Shown here piece by piece: positions 19,846 through 28,747 of a stretch of 64,000 nt of DNA. Below the pieces are notes generated by a model, which did not search any database, was not told where the DNA came from, and was given only the letters and a program-made list of their open reading frames with translations. Origin of the DNA: CAVVIH01 sp963748295 (GTDB taxonomy: Bacteria > Acidobacteriota > Vicinamibacteria > Vicinamibacterales > 2-12-FULL-66-21); assembly GCA_963748295.1 (NCBI GenBank), contig CAVVIH010000006.1:186001-250000 (forward strand), given 5' to 3'. How positions within the stretch are numbered: position 1 is the first letter of the stretch; each line of letters begins with the position of its first letter. A program made the position numbers and the translations under genes.

Positions 19846-20241
19846 CTACTCGTCGTCCTGGCTGCGCCCGATGCCCCAGCCAGCCAGCGCACCGATGCCC
19901 GCGCCGACGCCGCCCCACACGAGCACGGCGGTTTCGCGGCCGGGAATCCCGCCGGGATCGCTTGAGAGGTAGATCATCGCGGCGGTCGCGCCGAAGCCGA
20001 CCATGGCGCCGGTCCAGACAGGATGGCGTTCGACCCAGGAGCGGTCGTCGCGCGTCGCGGCCTGCGCGGCCTGCCGCGCTTCCGTCCGCGACGGTGGAGG
20101 GATGTTCGGCCGAAGCGAGGCCTTCAGCAGCGGGCCGTCCTGTCGCACGGGCTCGGGTTTGCGCTCGCGCGTTTCGGCGACGGCCGGCGCGGTGTGCACG
20201 GCCATCATGGCAACCGTCAGCGCCGCAACAATCCTCTTCAT
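19846..20241 (-). CDS. Exported protein with Gly-zipper-like membrane segments
   Basis: A 131-residue protein with signal peptide (MKRIVAALTVAMMAVHTAPAVA), a basic Pro-rich middle (PEPVRQDGPLLKASLRPNIPPP) and two C-terminal hydrophobic Gly-rich stretches (WTGAMVGFGATAAMIYL and VLVWGGVGAGIGALAGWGIG). The second has the small-residue spacing of Gly-zipper domains that insert in membranes. I start at the ATG at 20241 because GGAGG lies just upstream and would fall inside the coding region if the earlier ATG at 20253 were used. Function unknown. Confidence 0.7.
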   Translation of the reverse strand: MKRIVAALTVAMMAVHTAPAVAETRERKPEPVRQDGPLLKASLRPNIPPPSRTEARQAAQAATRDDRSWVERHPVWTGAMVGFGATAAMIYLSSDPGGIPGRETAVLVWGGVGAGIGALAGWGIGRSQDDE

Positions 20242-20371
20242 CAGCGCCTCCATTCAGCCTGCCGCCGGCTGTTTCACTGCAGACAGACTGGCGAAGCAAG
20301 GGCTGCACCATGGTGAAGCCCAGGTAGAGCGCTGGTTTTTCGTGATGGGGATTACGGATTCGTGCGGGTGG

Positions 20372-20824
20372 TTACGACGCGGGCTGCGCTCCGGTGACGG
20401 GGAATGCGGTCAGGACACGCTCCAGCGAACGACAGATCGGAGGCAGGCATGTCTGATCGACCTCGAACTCAAAGTGAAGGCGATTGCCACCTGGCTGATC
20501 CTGCGCTTCGCCGGTCACGTGAATATGTCCAACGCCGTCGCCAGTCAGCGATAACCCGAGCTGGCCTTCCATGGTCGAGAACGCGGCCGTGCCCTCGAGG
20601 GTCTCGACGAGGTTCTCGAGCTCCTCGAGAAACGCCTGAAATTCTTCCGACCGCAGGCTCGCCTCGAAGCCGCCGCGAAAGCCGCCCGCCGTCAGATCAA
20701 TCCTGCAGACGATCCAGTTGCCATCCCAGTAGTCGAACAGTCCGGGATGCTGGCGTCCCTGAGGCTGGATGAGGACGCGCTGTCCGTCCGGATCGCCGAT
20801 GAGGATGTCTGTGCTGTCAGCCAA
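20372..20824 (-). CDS. WapI/DUF6228-like conserved protein (immunity-type fold)
   Basis: A 150-residue acidic cytoplasmic protein. The central pattern FDYWDGNWIVCRIDLTAGGFRGGFEASLR..FQAFLEELENLVETLEGTAAF matches the 'DYDxNWLxVxVxV' layout of WapI-type immunity proteins and DUF6228, with a second beta block (HLHFEFEVDQT). In toxin loci such proteins neutralise a partner nuclease, but no toxin gene is visible within 10 kb. It may therefore be an orphan immunity gene or a relative with another task. Family placement is from memory of the pattern. Confidence 0.6.
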   Translation of the reverse strand: MADSTDILIGDPDGQRVLIQPQGRQHPGLFDYWDGNWIVCRIDLTAGGFRGGFEASLRSEEFQAFLEELENLVETLEGTAAFSTMEGQLGLSLTGDGVGHIHVTGEAQDQPGGNRLHFEFEVDQTCLPPICRSLERVLTAFPVTGAQPAS

Positions 20825-20928
20825 TTCCGTTCAGCTCCCGCAATCAGGCCAGACCGCGGATCCTGAGCACGCCCATTCCAGCGAACACAGCAGAACACTC
20901 GACGGCGCGTTCATGCGAAACGGCTTGC

Positions 20929-21453
20929 TTACTTCCCCGCGAACGCAGAGGCCGTCATCGCGAACACCACGCTCTCGCGGCCACTCACGGCATCACGGCG
21001 CATCCCCACGCGCACGCCGCCGATTCTCTCCACCGCCCGCTGCGACCGGAGGTTGTTCGGACCGACCAGAAACACCACCCGGCTGACGAACTGAAACGCG
21101 TGAGTCAGCATCAGACGCTTCATCTCGCCGTTGTAGCGTCCGCCCCAGTGGCTCCGCACGAGAAACGTCCACCCGATCTCGACTTCATCAGCCGCGCTGT
21201 CGTACCCGAAGTAGCGGGAAGAGCCGAGGACCGCGCCGGTCGTGTTGTCGATCGCGATCAAGGCGCCGCCGGACGCCATGGCCTCCTGAAAGAACTTCCT
21301 GAAGCCATCCGGATCGGATCGTGTCTTGTCAGGATGCTGCTCCCAGATCAGCGGGTCGGACGCGGCGGCGCGCAAATCGTCATAGTCGTCCTGCCGCAGC
21401 GGCCGCAGCATGAGCAGGTCGCCGCGAAGAACCGGTTGAAGATCGAATGTCAT
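20929..21453 (-). CDS. GNAT family N-acetyltransferase (RimJ/RimL-like)
   Basis: A 174-residue acetyltransferase. LRGDLLMLRPLRQDDYDDL forms the first strand, EIGWTFLVRSHWGGRYNGEMKRLML the acetyl-CoA-binding region, and VGPNNLRSQRAVERIGGVRVG the terminal GNAT motif B. It is closest in layout to RimJ/RimL-type enzymes that acetylate protein N-termini or small amines; the target is unknown. The ATG at 21453 overlaps the stop of the upstream exported protein by four bases (ATGA), indicating coupled translation, and the alternative start eight codons earlier is less likely. Confidence 0.85.
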   Translation of the reverse strand: MTFDLQPVLRGDLLMLRPLRQDDYDDLRAAASDPLIWEQHPDKTRSDPDGFRKFFQEAMASGGALIAIDNTTGAVLGSSRYFGYDSAADEVEIGWTFLVRSHWGGRYNGEMKRLMLTHAFQFVSRVVFLVGPNNLRSQRAVERIGGVRVGMRRDAVSGRESVVFAMTASAFAGK

Positions 21454-21872
21454 TGCTGCTTCTTGCTCACGCTCCACGACCCGCTCACGACCTCACTGCC
21501 GCTGGCCTTATCGAGGAGCGACCACGCGCCCGTCGCCTTGTCGCCGTCGAATGTCGCGTCCAGTGCGACCTCGTTCGCCGGATCCGGCGTGAAGTCGTAC
21601 TTCGCGGTCATCTTCTTGCCGTCGAACGCGAGCGACTTGAACGTCGCGCTGTATGTGGGTTCGCCAGTGACCGACACCTTGCCGGTGAAGGTGCCGTCCT
21701 TGCTCTTCTCGAGCGTCATCTCGAAACCGCCGCTCGAGCCGGCGCCCTCCCACGATCCCGACCATGTCCCGACGTATTGTTCACCGGGCGGGGGGCCCTC
21801 GCCGCGCTGCGTCGCCGAAACGATCGCGCTGAACAGGACCAGCAACAAGACGACCCCGTATCGATTTCGCAC
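21450..21872 (-). CDS. Exported beta-rich protein, unknown family
   Basis: A 140-residue protein with a signal peptide (to SATQ). The mature part looks like a small lipocalin-like beta barrel: YVGTWSGSWEG, GGFEMTLEKSKDGTFTGKVSV, YSATFKSLAFDGKKMTAKYDF, TFDGDKATGAWSLL and VSGSWSVSKK. The 'GTWxGxW' opening and repeated 'xFxGxxxTGxW' turns are common in Acidobacteriota exported proteins that may bind small ligands. It follows the ADOP gene by 16 bases and is coupled to the acetyltransferase gene. Confidence 0.7.
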   Translation of the reverse strand: MRNRYGVVLLLVLFSAIVSATQRGEGPPPGEQYVGTWSGSWEGAGSSGGFEMTLEKSKDGTFTGKVSVTGEPTYSATFKSLAFDGKKMTAKYDFTPDPANEVALDATFDGDKATGAWSLLDKASGSEVVSGSWSVSKKQQ

Positions 21873-21888
21873 AAGTTCCTCCTGACGG

Positions 21889-24378
21889 TTACTGCGATCG
21901 CAACGCGATAACCGGATCGACGCTCGCCGCCCGCCTCGCCGGCAGGTAGGCAGCGGCCGCGGCCACGGCCATCATCACCACCAGCACCGACACGATCGTC
22001 ACGGGATCCGACGGCCGAACGCCGAAAAGCTGGGACGCGATCAGCCTCGACAGGCCGAGCGACGCGCCGATCCCGACGAGCACGCCGGCGGCGGTCAGGG
22101 TGATCCCGTGGCGCATCACCATCCGCGACACGTCGGCCTGTCGCGCGCCGATGGCGATACGGATGCCGATCTCGCGCGTGCGCTGCGACACCGAGTAGGC
22201 CATCACTCCATAGATACCGAGCAGTGCGAGCGCCGTCGCGATCGTGCCGAACGACACGAGCAGGCGCATGACGAACTGACGCTGGGCGACGCCGGCCTCG
22301 ATCAACTGCGTCATCGGGCGAACCGAGTAGACCGGCAGATCGGGATCCACGAGCCTGATTTCGCGCGCAACGCTCTCGCCGAGACTCACCCCGCCCTGAG
22401 CGAGCCGGGAATCGGGCGAGTCGAAGGGCCTGGTCCGAATCAGCAGAGCCATCGACAAATCCGACGACTGCTCGAGCGATCGATAGAGGATCGGCTGCGG
22501 CGGTTCGGTAAGCCGGCGGTTGAGGACGTCCCCCGCCACGCCGACGACCGTCATCCACGGCGCATCGGGATCGAAGCGAAGCCGTCCGCCCAGCGGATCT
22601 CGGCCCTTCCAGAACATGCGCGCCGCCGTCTCGCTGATGACCGCCACCGGCTCGCTGCCGGCGACGTCGGACGGATTGAAGGATCGTCCCCTGACAATCC
22701 GCACGCCAATCGTGTCGAAATAGCCTGGCGACACCTGGTAGTTCTGGATCACCGGACGCCCTGTCGCCTCGGCGGCGTCGAGGCCGTCGACCTCGATGAA
22801 CACCGGCGGATTGAAACCGCCCAGCGGAATCTGCGACGACATCGCCGCCCGTTCGACGCCTGGCAGCTCCGACACACGTCGCAGGGCCTCGCGATAGAAG
22901 AGCACGCGGCGGGCGGCATCGAGATAGTCCCCGCTGGATCGATCGTTCGGCCTCGGCAGCGCGATCCGGGCGGTGACCAGATGATCGGTCTCGAAGCCGA
23001 CCGGCACGTTCAGCAGGCCGACGACCGTTCGGATCAGAAGACCGGCGCCGACGAGCAGGACCGTCGCCATTGCCACTTCCGCAGCGACGAGAACGTCGCG
23101 CGCGCGGCCCGAGCGGCTGTCGGCGCTGCGTCCCGCACCGCCGGCTTTCAGCGCCGCAAACGTTTCGATGCGCCGCATGTCGAGCGCCGGGACGAACGCA
23201 AACACCACCGTGACCGTGAGCGAGATGGCGGCCGTCACGAGGAGCGCGGTGAAATCGAGCGCGACGTTCTCGATGCGCGGCAGCTGTCCCGGGGCGAGCG
23301 CCAGCAGCCCGCGCAGGCCCCACGATGCGACCAGCACGGCGATCGCACCGCCGGCGGCCGCCAGCAGCGCGCTCTCGATCGCCAGCTGCGAGATCAGGCG
23401 TCCTCCGCCGGCGCCGAGCGCCTGACGGATCGCAATCTCCTGCCGCCGGCCAATCGAACGCGCGAGGAACAGGTGCGCGACGTTCACGCACGCGACCAGC
23501 AGCAGCAGGCCGACGCCAGCCAGCAGCACCAGCATAGGCGTGGCCACACCGCCGACGAGGTCGTTCTGCAGCGGGACCACGCGCGGCCGCCAGTCGTTTC
23601 GCGGCGGATAGTCGGCGGGAAACTGCTGGCTGACGGTGACGCCGTACTCGGCGAGCCTGGCCTGCGCCTGCTCGAGCGTCACGTTCGGCTGCAGGCGTGC
23701 CAGGCACCCTTCGAGCCGACGGCGGCCGCGGCTGGGCGGCGGCGCCGAGCCCGTGCTGCGAAACCCTGCGGGACTCCAGACGTCGACGTCACTCTGCAGC
23801 GTTCGACCGGGATGCCGGAACCCGGGCGGCATCACGCCAACGACCGCCACAGGATCGGTATCGATGACGACCGTGCGCCCGATCGCCTGCGGATCGGCGT
23901 TCAACCTCCGGCGCCAGAATCCGTCGCTGACTACCGCGATGTTCGCGACGCCGGCAGTATCGTCCTGGATACCGAATGTGCGTCCATACGCGGGCCGCAC
24001 GCCAAGCAGGGAGAAGTAGTTCCAGCTGACGAGCATCACTTCGAGGCGCTCGGGCGTGCCGCCGCTCGTCACGTTCGCGCTGACGGGGAGCAGGCCGGCG
24101 ACCGCCGAGAACAGATCCGTTTTCGCTTGGTAGTCGAACAGCTCCGGCGACGCCACGCCGGTATCCGTGGCGCCGAACCCGCGCAGCTCGCTGGTGATGC
24201 GCACCAGCTGTTCCGGCTGCGGATAGTCGAGCGGCCGCAGCACGACTGCATTGACGACGGTGAAGATGGCGGTGCTGGCGCCGATGCCGACGGCCAGGGT
24301 GAGGATGACGAGGGCGGTGAAGCCGGGCGCGCGGATCAGCGTGCGGATGGCGAACTGCACGTCGCGAAGTGAGCGCAT
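21889..24378 (-). CDS. ADOP-type ABC transporter permease (MacB/FtsX-like), second copy
   Basis: An 829-residue permease with the same plan as the copies at 8.3 kb and 32.4 kb: MRSLRDVQFAIRTLIRAPGF, the first helix with LAVGIGASTAIFTVVNAV, a MacB-like periplasmic core, central FtsX helices after VGLLLLVACVNVAHLFLAR, a second core, and terminal helices after GIYGVMAYSVSQRTREIGIR, ending YLPARRAASVDPVIALR. No ATPase gene is near. It starts two bases after the RidA stop and precedes the exported beta-rich protein, so it may belong to a mixed operon. Confidence 0.92.
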   Translation of the reverse strand: MRSLRDVQFAIRTLIRAPGFTALVILTLAVGIGASTAIFTVVNAVVLRPLDYPQPEQLVRITSELRGFGATDTGVASPELFDYQAKTDLFSAVAGLLPVSANVTSGGTPERLEVMLVSWNYFSLLGVRPAYGRTFGIQDDTAGVANIAVVSDGFWRRRLNADPQAIGRTVVIDTDPVAVVGVMPPGFRHPGRTLQSDVDVWSPAGFRSTGSAPPPSRGRRRLEGCLARLQPNVTLEQAQARLAEYGVTVSQQFPADYPPRNDWRPRVVPLQNDLVGGVATPMLVLLAGVGLLLLVACVNVAHLFLARSIGRRQEIAIRQALGAGGGRLISQLAIESALLAAAGGAIAVLVASWGLRGLLALAPGQLPRIENVALDFTALLVTAAISLTVTVVFAFVPALDMRRIETFAALKAGGAGRSADSRSGRARDVLVAAEVAMATVLLVGAGLLIRTVVGLLNVPVGFETDHLVTARIALPRPNDRSSGDYLDAARRVLFYREALRRVSELPGVERAAMSSQIPLGGFNPPVFIEVDGLDAAEATGRPVIQNYQVSPGYFDTIGVRIVRGRSFNPSDVAGSEPVAVISETAARMFWKGRDPLGGRLRFDPDAPWMTVVGVAGDVLNRRLTEPPQPILYRSLEQSSDLSMALLIRTRPFDSPDSRLAQGGVSLGESVAREIRLVDPDLPVYSVRPMTQLIEAGVAQRQFVMRLLVSFGTIATALALLGIYGVMAYSVSQRTREIGIRIAIGARQADVSRMVMRHGITLTAAGVLVGIGASLGLSRLIASQLFGVRPSDPVTIVSVLVVMMAVAAAAAYLPARRAASVDPVIALRSQ

Positions 24379-24380
24379 GA

Positions 24381-24791
24381 CTACCTCCCTTCCGGAACGA
24401 CCGCATCGGCCTCGATTTCGACCAGCATGGCCGGATCGATCAAGGCTCGCACTTCCACCATGCTCGTGGCCGGCCTGACGTTCCCGAACACTTCACCGTG
24501 CGCGCGGCCAACGCCCTGCCAGTCACGCGCGATGTTCACTACATACATCCGTGTGCGGACGACATCGTCGAACGTCGCGCCAGCCTTCGCGAGCGCGGCG
24601 CCGATGTTCTGCAGCGCCTGCGTCGCCTGGGCGTACGCGTCACCGGGGCCGACGATCTGTCCGTCAGATCCGGTCGCTGTCGTGCCGGAGACCCAGAGGC
24701 GATCGCCGACGCGCACCATGCGCGAGTAGCCGACGATCGGTTCCCATTTTGCGCCGCTGGAATAGATCTCGCGGTTGTGGTCCGATGGCAT
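24381..24791 (-). CDS. RidA family protein (enamine/imine deaminase type)
   Basis: A 136-residue protein of the RidA (YjgF/YER057c/UK114) family. VGDRLWVSGTTATGSDG, QALQNIGAALAKAGATFDDVVRTRMYVVN and MVEVRALIDPAMLVEIEADAV follow the family exactly, including the Arg (TRMYV) and terminal Glu (EIEADA) that in RidA hold and hydrolyse reactive enamine or imine intermediates. The start is the first ATG, with the family beginning a few residues later. It lies two bases upstream of the ADOP gene. Confidence 0.9.
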   Translation of the reverse strand: MPSDHNREIYSSGAKWEPIVGYSRMVRVGDRLWVSGTTATGSDGQIVGPGDAYAQATQALQNIGAALAKAGATFDDVVRTRMYVVNIARDWQGVGRAHGEVFGNVRPATSMVEVRALIDPAMLVEIEADAVVPEGR

Positions 24792-24817
24792 CCCCGGATC
24801 CTACCCGACCTTGCATC

Positions 24818-25672
24818 TCACTCGAGTACCCTTGCGAGCGCCAGCGAGTCCCCACTCCATTCGTCACGCGGCTCGGCGGCCGCCCGCGCAAACAGCCACA
24901 ACCGGACACGCTCATGATCCACCTGGAGCAGATCGGCAAAACGGCCGATCGTCCCCCGGGGATCGGCACCCAGCCGCTGCCTGCAGTTGATGAGGTGCTG
25001 GGTCGCGTCGTAGGCGCGATCCCCGACGAACGGCTTCGGATCGATCGCGAGCCACGGCTGGCGCTCGGCGCGCAGGACGTTGCCCGCGTGCAGATCGGTA
25101 GCCAGCAGCACATCGTCTGCTGCCGGCGCCGACAGCTCGTCGAACAGGCGGAGCCCGGAGCGCACCAGTCCGGCGTCGCCCCATCGGGCCGCCGCGGCGA
25201 GAGTTTCGTCCGCCCAGTGCGCGAGCATCTCGGAGAGCGGCCGAAAGCTGTGACGATTTGAGGGCCTGCGCCACAGGCTCCGCAGGAGCCCCGCGATCAC
25301 CACGTCCTGTTCGAACTCGGGCACCTCACGCAGCGTGGTGCCGGGCTCGCAGCGCTCCAGCAGCATCGCATTGAGCGCGGCATCGGCTTCGATCACACGG
25401 ACAGTCGGATCACCGTTCCAGAACCGCAGTCCGGCCAGCTCGTGCGCCGCTTCCATGTGCGGCATGCCAAGTTTGAGGACTGCGTGAGTTCCGTCGGCTC
25501 GCTCGGCGGGCGCGACCCACGAACAACTTGCCTCGATCTCCCACGGCTCTCCGATCGTCAGAGACCAGCGCCGGCATAGTTCATCGATTGCCGCGGGGAG
25601 CTGCGACAGCCAGGCAAGGCGTTCGGGATTGCCGGAACACGTATCGGCAAGCTGCCTGGGAATGACGACCAC
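24818..25672 (-). CDS. Aminoglycoside phosphotransferase family protein (APH(6)/streptomycin kinase-like)
   Basis: A 284-residue protein-kinase-fold enzyme of the APH(6) group: LTIGEPWEIEASCSWVAPAE, HAVLKLGMPHMEAAHELAGLRFWNG (ATP-binding Lys), ALLNAMLLERCEPGT-type hinge (seen as MLLERCEPGTTL), the catalytic ATDLHAGNVLRA and the metal-binding AIDPKPFVGDRAYDATQHL. These enzymes phosphorylate streptomycin or related aminocyclitols, but chromosomal copies in soil bacteria often have other or unknown substrates. I use GTG 25672, one base after the stop of the DUF6714-like gene. Confidence 0.85.
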   Translation of the reverse strand: MVVIPRQLADTCSGNPERLAWLSQLPAAIDELCRRWSLTIGEPWEIEASCSWVAPAERADGTHAVLKLGMPHMEAAHELAGLRFWNGDPTVRVIEADAALNAMLLERCEPGTTLREVPEFEQDVVIAGLLRSLWRRPSNRHSFRPLSEMLAHWADETLAAAARWGDAGLVRSGLRLFDELSAPAADDVLLATDLHAGNVLRAERQPWLAIDPKPFVGDRAYDATQHLINCRQRLGADPRGTIGRFADLLQVDHERVRLWLFARAAAEPRDEWSGDSLALARVLE

Positions 25673-25673
25673 G

Positions 25674-26159
25674 CTACGGCCGGCTCCAGTGCGCCAGCGC
25701 CTTGTAGACATGACGCGGCGGCTCTCCTCCGATCCGGCGCCACTCAATCTCATCACGATCGCGATACCAGGTGAGATATGCGCAGATCGCATGCCGCTGC
25801 GGTTCCGTGAATCCGACGGCGCGCTCGGCGAACCACTCCGGAACGCTGCCGTCCTCGCCGGGCGGCTGGAGTTGATACACCAGGTTGTCCTGCAGCACGT
25901 CGACCGCCTTGGGCTCGCGGATGGCCCAGATCATAAACGCCGGCAGGTAGTACTGCCATGCAGCCGCGGTCAGCAGCGAGACTTCCCGGCCGCGCAGGAC
26001 ATCCTCGAGCGTCACCTCCATCCAGCGCTTGCCGGCGTACGCCTCGGACGTTTCTGCGCACTCGCAGCAGTGGCCATTGAACAGCGCCTCGCGAGACGGC
26101 TGCTCGACGCCGGCGAAGGCGTCGGTAATCTGCTGGATGATTTCGCTTTCGTCCCGCAT
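25674..26159 (-). CDS. DUF6714-like conserved protein
   Basis: A 161-residue cytoplasmic protein. Features seen: IIQQITDAFAGVEQPSREAL, a Cys/His cluster NGHCCECAETSEAYAG, the motif GKRWMEVTLEDVL, and TAAAWQYYLPAFMIWAIREP with a Tyr-rich helix. These match the DUF6714 family as I remember it, a group often found beside toxin-immunity or orphan loci. The Cys/His cluster (HCCEC) could bind a metal. It is followed after one base by the phosphotransferase gene. Confidence 0.7.
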   Translation of the reverse strand: MRDESEIIQQITDAFAGVEQPSREALFNGHCCECAETSEAYAGKRWMEVTLEDVLRGREVSLLTAAAWQYYLPAFMIWAIREPKAVDVLQDNLVYQLQPPGEDGSVPEWFAERAVGFTEPQRHAICAYLTWYRDRDEIEWRRIGGEPPRHVYKALAHWSRP

Positions 26160-26177
26160 GTCAGCCGTTGGTGCGTG

Positions 26178-28110
26178 TCAACGTTTCATCGTCAGCGGCA
26201 AATCGATCGCGCTGCCGGCCTGGCCGGCGAGATACACGCGCACGAGCATCTCACCCTTTCGCAGATCCTCGCGATCGGCGGCCGTCAGCGTGAGCGTACC
26301 GGAGCGCTCCTGCTCCGGAAACAGCCGATACTTCGCCGCTCGCGGCTTTTCAGAAGTGCCCGCGTGTATCCAGATCGCGCCAATCCGTTGCGCGCTCGAC
26401 TGCTCCGCGTCCAACGAGGTACTGAAGCCGTGATGTGATCTCGTCGTAGGTCATATGCAACGTCGCGCGAAGCGGCGCGGGCTTCACCGAAGCGCTCTTC
26501 GCAAGATCGAGCACGAGCGTGACCGGCTGCGGCGCCTTGCCGTCCGACAACGCCGGTGTGCTGAATGGTGGACGCCGGAGATTCAGCAGCTTCTCGATGC
26601 CGAGCCCAAGCGACAGCAGGTCCTGTTCGGTGAAGGCCTCGCCAATCAGGTCCATGCCGACGGGCACACCATCGGGCGTGAATCCGGCGGGCACCGCCAG
26701 CGCCGGCAGCCCCGAATGCGCGCTCAGCTGGCACGTCGTGCCCGATTGCGGCTCTCCGATTCGCGCCGGACGCCTGCGGAGCGTTGGATATACGAGCGCC
26801 GCGTAGCGATTCTCGCGGATGACCGCTTCGACCGCCTGCCGAATCGCGACGCGCTTGATGCGCGCGCGCCGCGACGCCTCGTTGTCGCGGGCGTCGACAG
26901 CATTCCGCATCCTGAACGTGGACTCGAGCGCGGCGTGATACAAACCGCGATCGAGGATCTCACCCAGCGACTTCACCGGCGGGTTCTCCACCTTCGCCAG
27001 ATACTCCGAGAGATCGAACTTGAAATCGGAGGCGATCATCGAGCTGTCGCGCAGCAAATCGTCGAGCCCTGGAATGACCGCGTCCGAGACGTCCGCGCCA
27101 GCCTTGCGCATCCCGTCCAGTGCGCGGTTGAGGATCACGGTGACCTCCTGATCCTCGGGCGCCGTTCCGAACAGATTGCGGATCACGCCGATGCGCGCAC
27201 CCTTCAGGGCATCGGCCTTCAATCCCGCGCGATACGAGCGCGGAATGTGGCCGGCGGCGACCTCTGTCGAGGGATCCGAAGCATCCGGCCCGACGGTCGC
27301 GTCCAGGAGAATCGCCAGATCATCGATCCCGCGCGCGATCGGGCCGCCGATATCCTGCGTGGTCGAGAGCGGGACGATGCCGGTGCGGCTGGAGAGGCCC
27401 TGGGTTCCACGGAGCCCGACGAGATTGTTGTGCGAGGCAGGATTGCGAATCGACCCGCACGTATCGCTGCCCATCCCGGCGATCGCGAAGTTCGCCGCCA
27501 CCGCCGCCCCGGTTCCGCCGCTCGAACCGCCAGGATTCCGGCCAAGGTCGTACGGGTTCTTCGTCTGGCCGAAGCCGGAGCCAACCGTCACGATCCCGGC
27601 CGCGAGCTCGTGCATCGTCGTTTTCGCGAGAACGATCGCGCCTGCCGCCTTGAGCCGCTGGACCTGGAACGCATCGCGCTTCGGATGCATCGTCGCCAGT
27701 GCGATCGAGCCTGCGGTCGTCGGCATCTCGATCGTCTCGTAGTTGTCCTTCACCAGGATCGGGATGCCGTGCAGCGGTCCGCGCGGACCTTTCGTGGCGC
27801 GCTCGGCGTCGAGCGCGTCGGCCGCGGCGCGCGCGCCTGGATTCACGGCCATGACGGCGTTGAGCGCCGGCCCTCGTTTGTCGTACGCCTCGATACGCGC
27901 GAGGTAGATGTCCACGAGCTGCCGCGCCGTCACCTTGCCATCGGCCATCGCGCGCTGCAGATCGTCGATCGACTTTTCCATCACGTCGAACGCCGAGAGC
28001 TGGGTCGTCGGGTCCGGCTTCCGTTGTCCCGAAGCTGGCGCACCGGCCAGTCCGACGCACACGAGTGCCGCGAACACGATCACACGAAGTGAATGCGTCA
28101 TTTTCCTCAC
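26178..28110 (-). CDS. Exported amidase (amidase signature family), frameshifted near the C-terminus
   Basis: The main frame (26350-28110, 586 codons) has a signal peptide, then the amidase signature: PILVKDNYETI (catalytic Lys), GRNPGGSSGGTGAAVAAN, MGSDTCGSIRNPASHNNLVGLRGT (cis-Ser and nucleophilic Ser region) and GIVPLSTTQDIGGP. The related exported amidases carry a small C-terminal beta domain. Here the main frame ends early in a basic tail, while the next frame (26178-26414) continues the domain with SSAQRIGAIWIHAG and SGTLTLTAADREDLRKGEMLVRVYL. Removing one base at about 26415 joins them. It starts with an ATGA overlap to the HD gene. Confidence 0.85.
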
Positions 28111-28727
28111 CCGCCCAGTGCCTTCACTGAACGTTCGAGATTGGCCCTTGCCTGTGCTTCGAGGGTACCGATGAAGTACTCGGTGTTATAGATGTGCGGG
28201 CGGGACAGGAAACCCGTCAGGATTTCGCGACGCTTCCGCCGGAACAGCCAGCCAGGCACCCAGGAATACTCCTGGCGAACCTGACGCTCGTACTCGTCGA
28301 ACCGCTCCATCGGCGCGCCCAGTATAGACAGATCGACATCGACGATGACCCTGGCGTCAGCCGTATCCGGAATCACGTTGTGCTTCGTGGCGATGATCAG
28401 GCCGTGAATTCTGGTGCTGGCCGTCTGCGGCACGCCCGCGCGCAACGCGACCTCCCCGGCCCACGCGGCGCTGCGCTCTTCGTTGTCGTCCTTCCGAACG
28501 TCGTAGATGGCGTCGTGGAACCAGAGCGCGAGCTCGATTTCGTGGAATTTTCCAGCGAACTCACGCGCTTCGTCCAACCTCGCGAAGCATTCATCCAGAT
28601 GCTGGACGGTGTGATAGCTGCGCTTCTTATCGGAATAGAGGTCGATCAACTCGCCGTACAGGCGATCGTCGTTTCCTGCGACACTCAGGCCGCTCCACGT
28701 GGCTCGCCACCGCTCCCGGCTCGGCAT
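28107..28727 (-). CDS. HD-domain metal-dependent phosphohydrolase
   Basis: A 206-residue predicted HD-superfamily phosphohydrolase. YHTVQHLDECFARL, ELALWFHDAIYDVRKDDNEERSA (the HD pair), RIHGLIIATKHNV and VIVDVDLSILGAPMERFDEYERQVRQEY are all hallmark blocks, and the N-terminal RERWRATWSGL is typical. Substrates are unknown; relatives act on nucleotides or small phosphate esters. Start at ATG 28727; a GTG three codons upstream is equally possible. Its stop overlaps the amidase start by four bases. Confidence 0.88.
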   Translation of the reverse strand: MPSRERWRATWSGLSVAGNDDRLYGELIDLYSDKKRSYHTVQHLDECFARLDEAREFAGKFHEIELALWFHDAIYDVRKDDNEERSAAWAGEVALRAGVPQTASTRIHGLIIATKHNVIPDTADARVIVDVDLSILGAPMERFDEYERQVRQEYSWVPGWLFRRKRREILTGFLSRPHIYNTEYFIGTLEAQARANLERSVKALGG

Positions 28728-28747
28728 GGCTTCCACGCATGAGCTTA

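Noticed and set aside
22108..24372. A 754-codon open frame on the plus strand
   Set aside because: It is fully antisense to the second ADOP permease, and its translation is an Arg/His/Asp-rich low-complexity sequence without any domain. High GC keeps stop codons rare in this frame.
24818..25672. Acquired antibiotic-resistance gene
   Set aside because: The phosphotransferase has base composition like its neighbours, no mobile element nearby and sits in an ordinary gene run; it is more likely a chromosomal family member of unknown substrate.
26455..28092. A 545-codon plus-strand frame
   Set aside because: Antisense to the amidase, Arg/His-rich and without domains.
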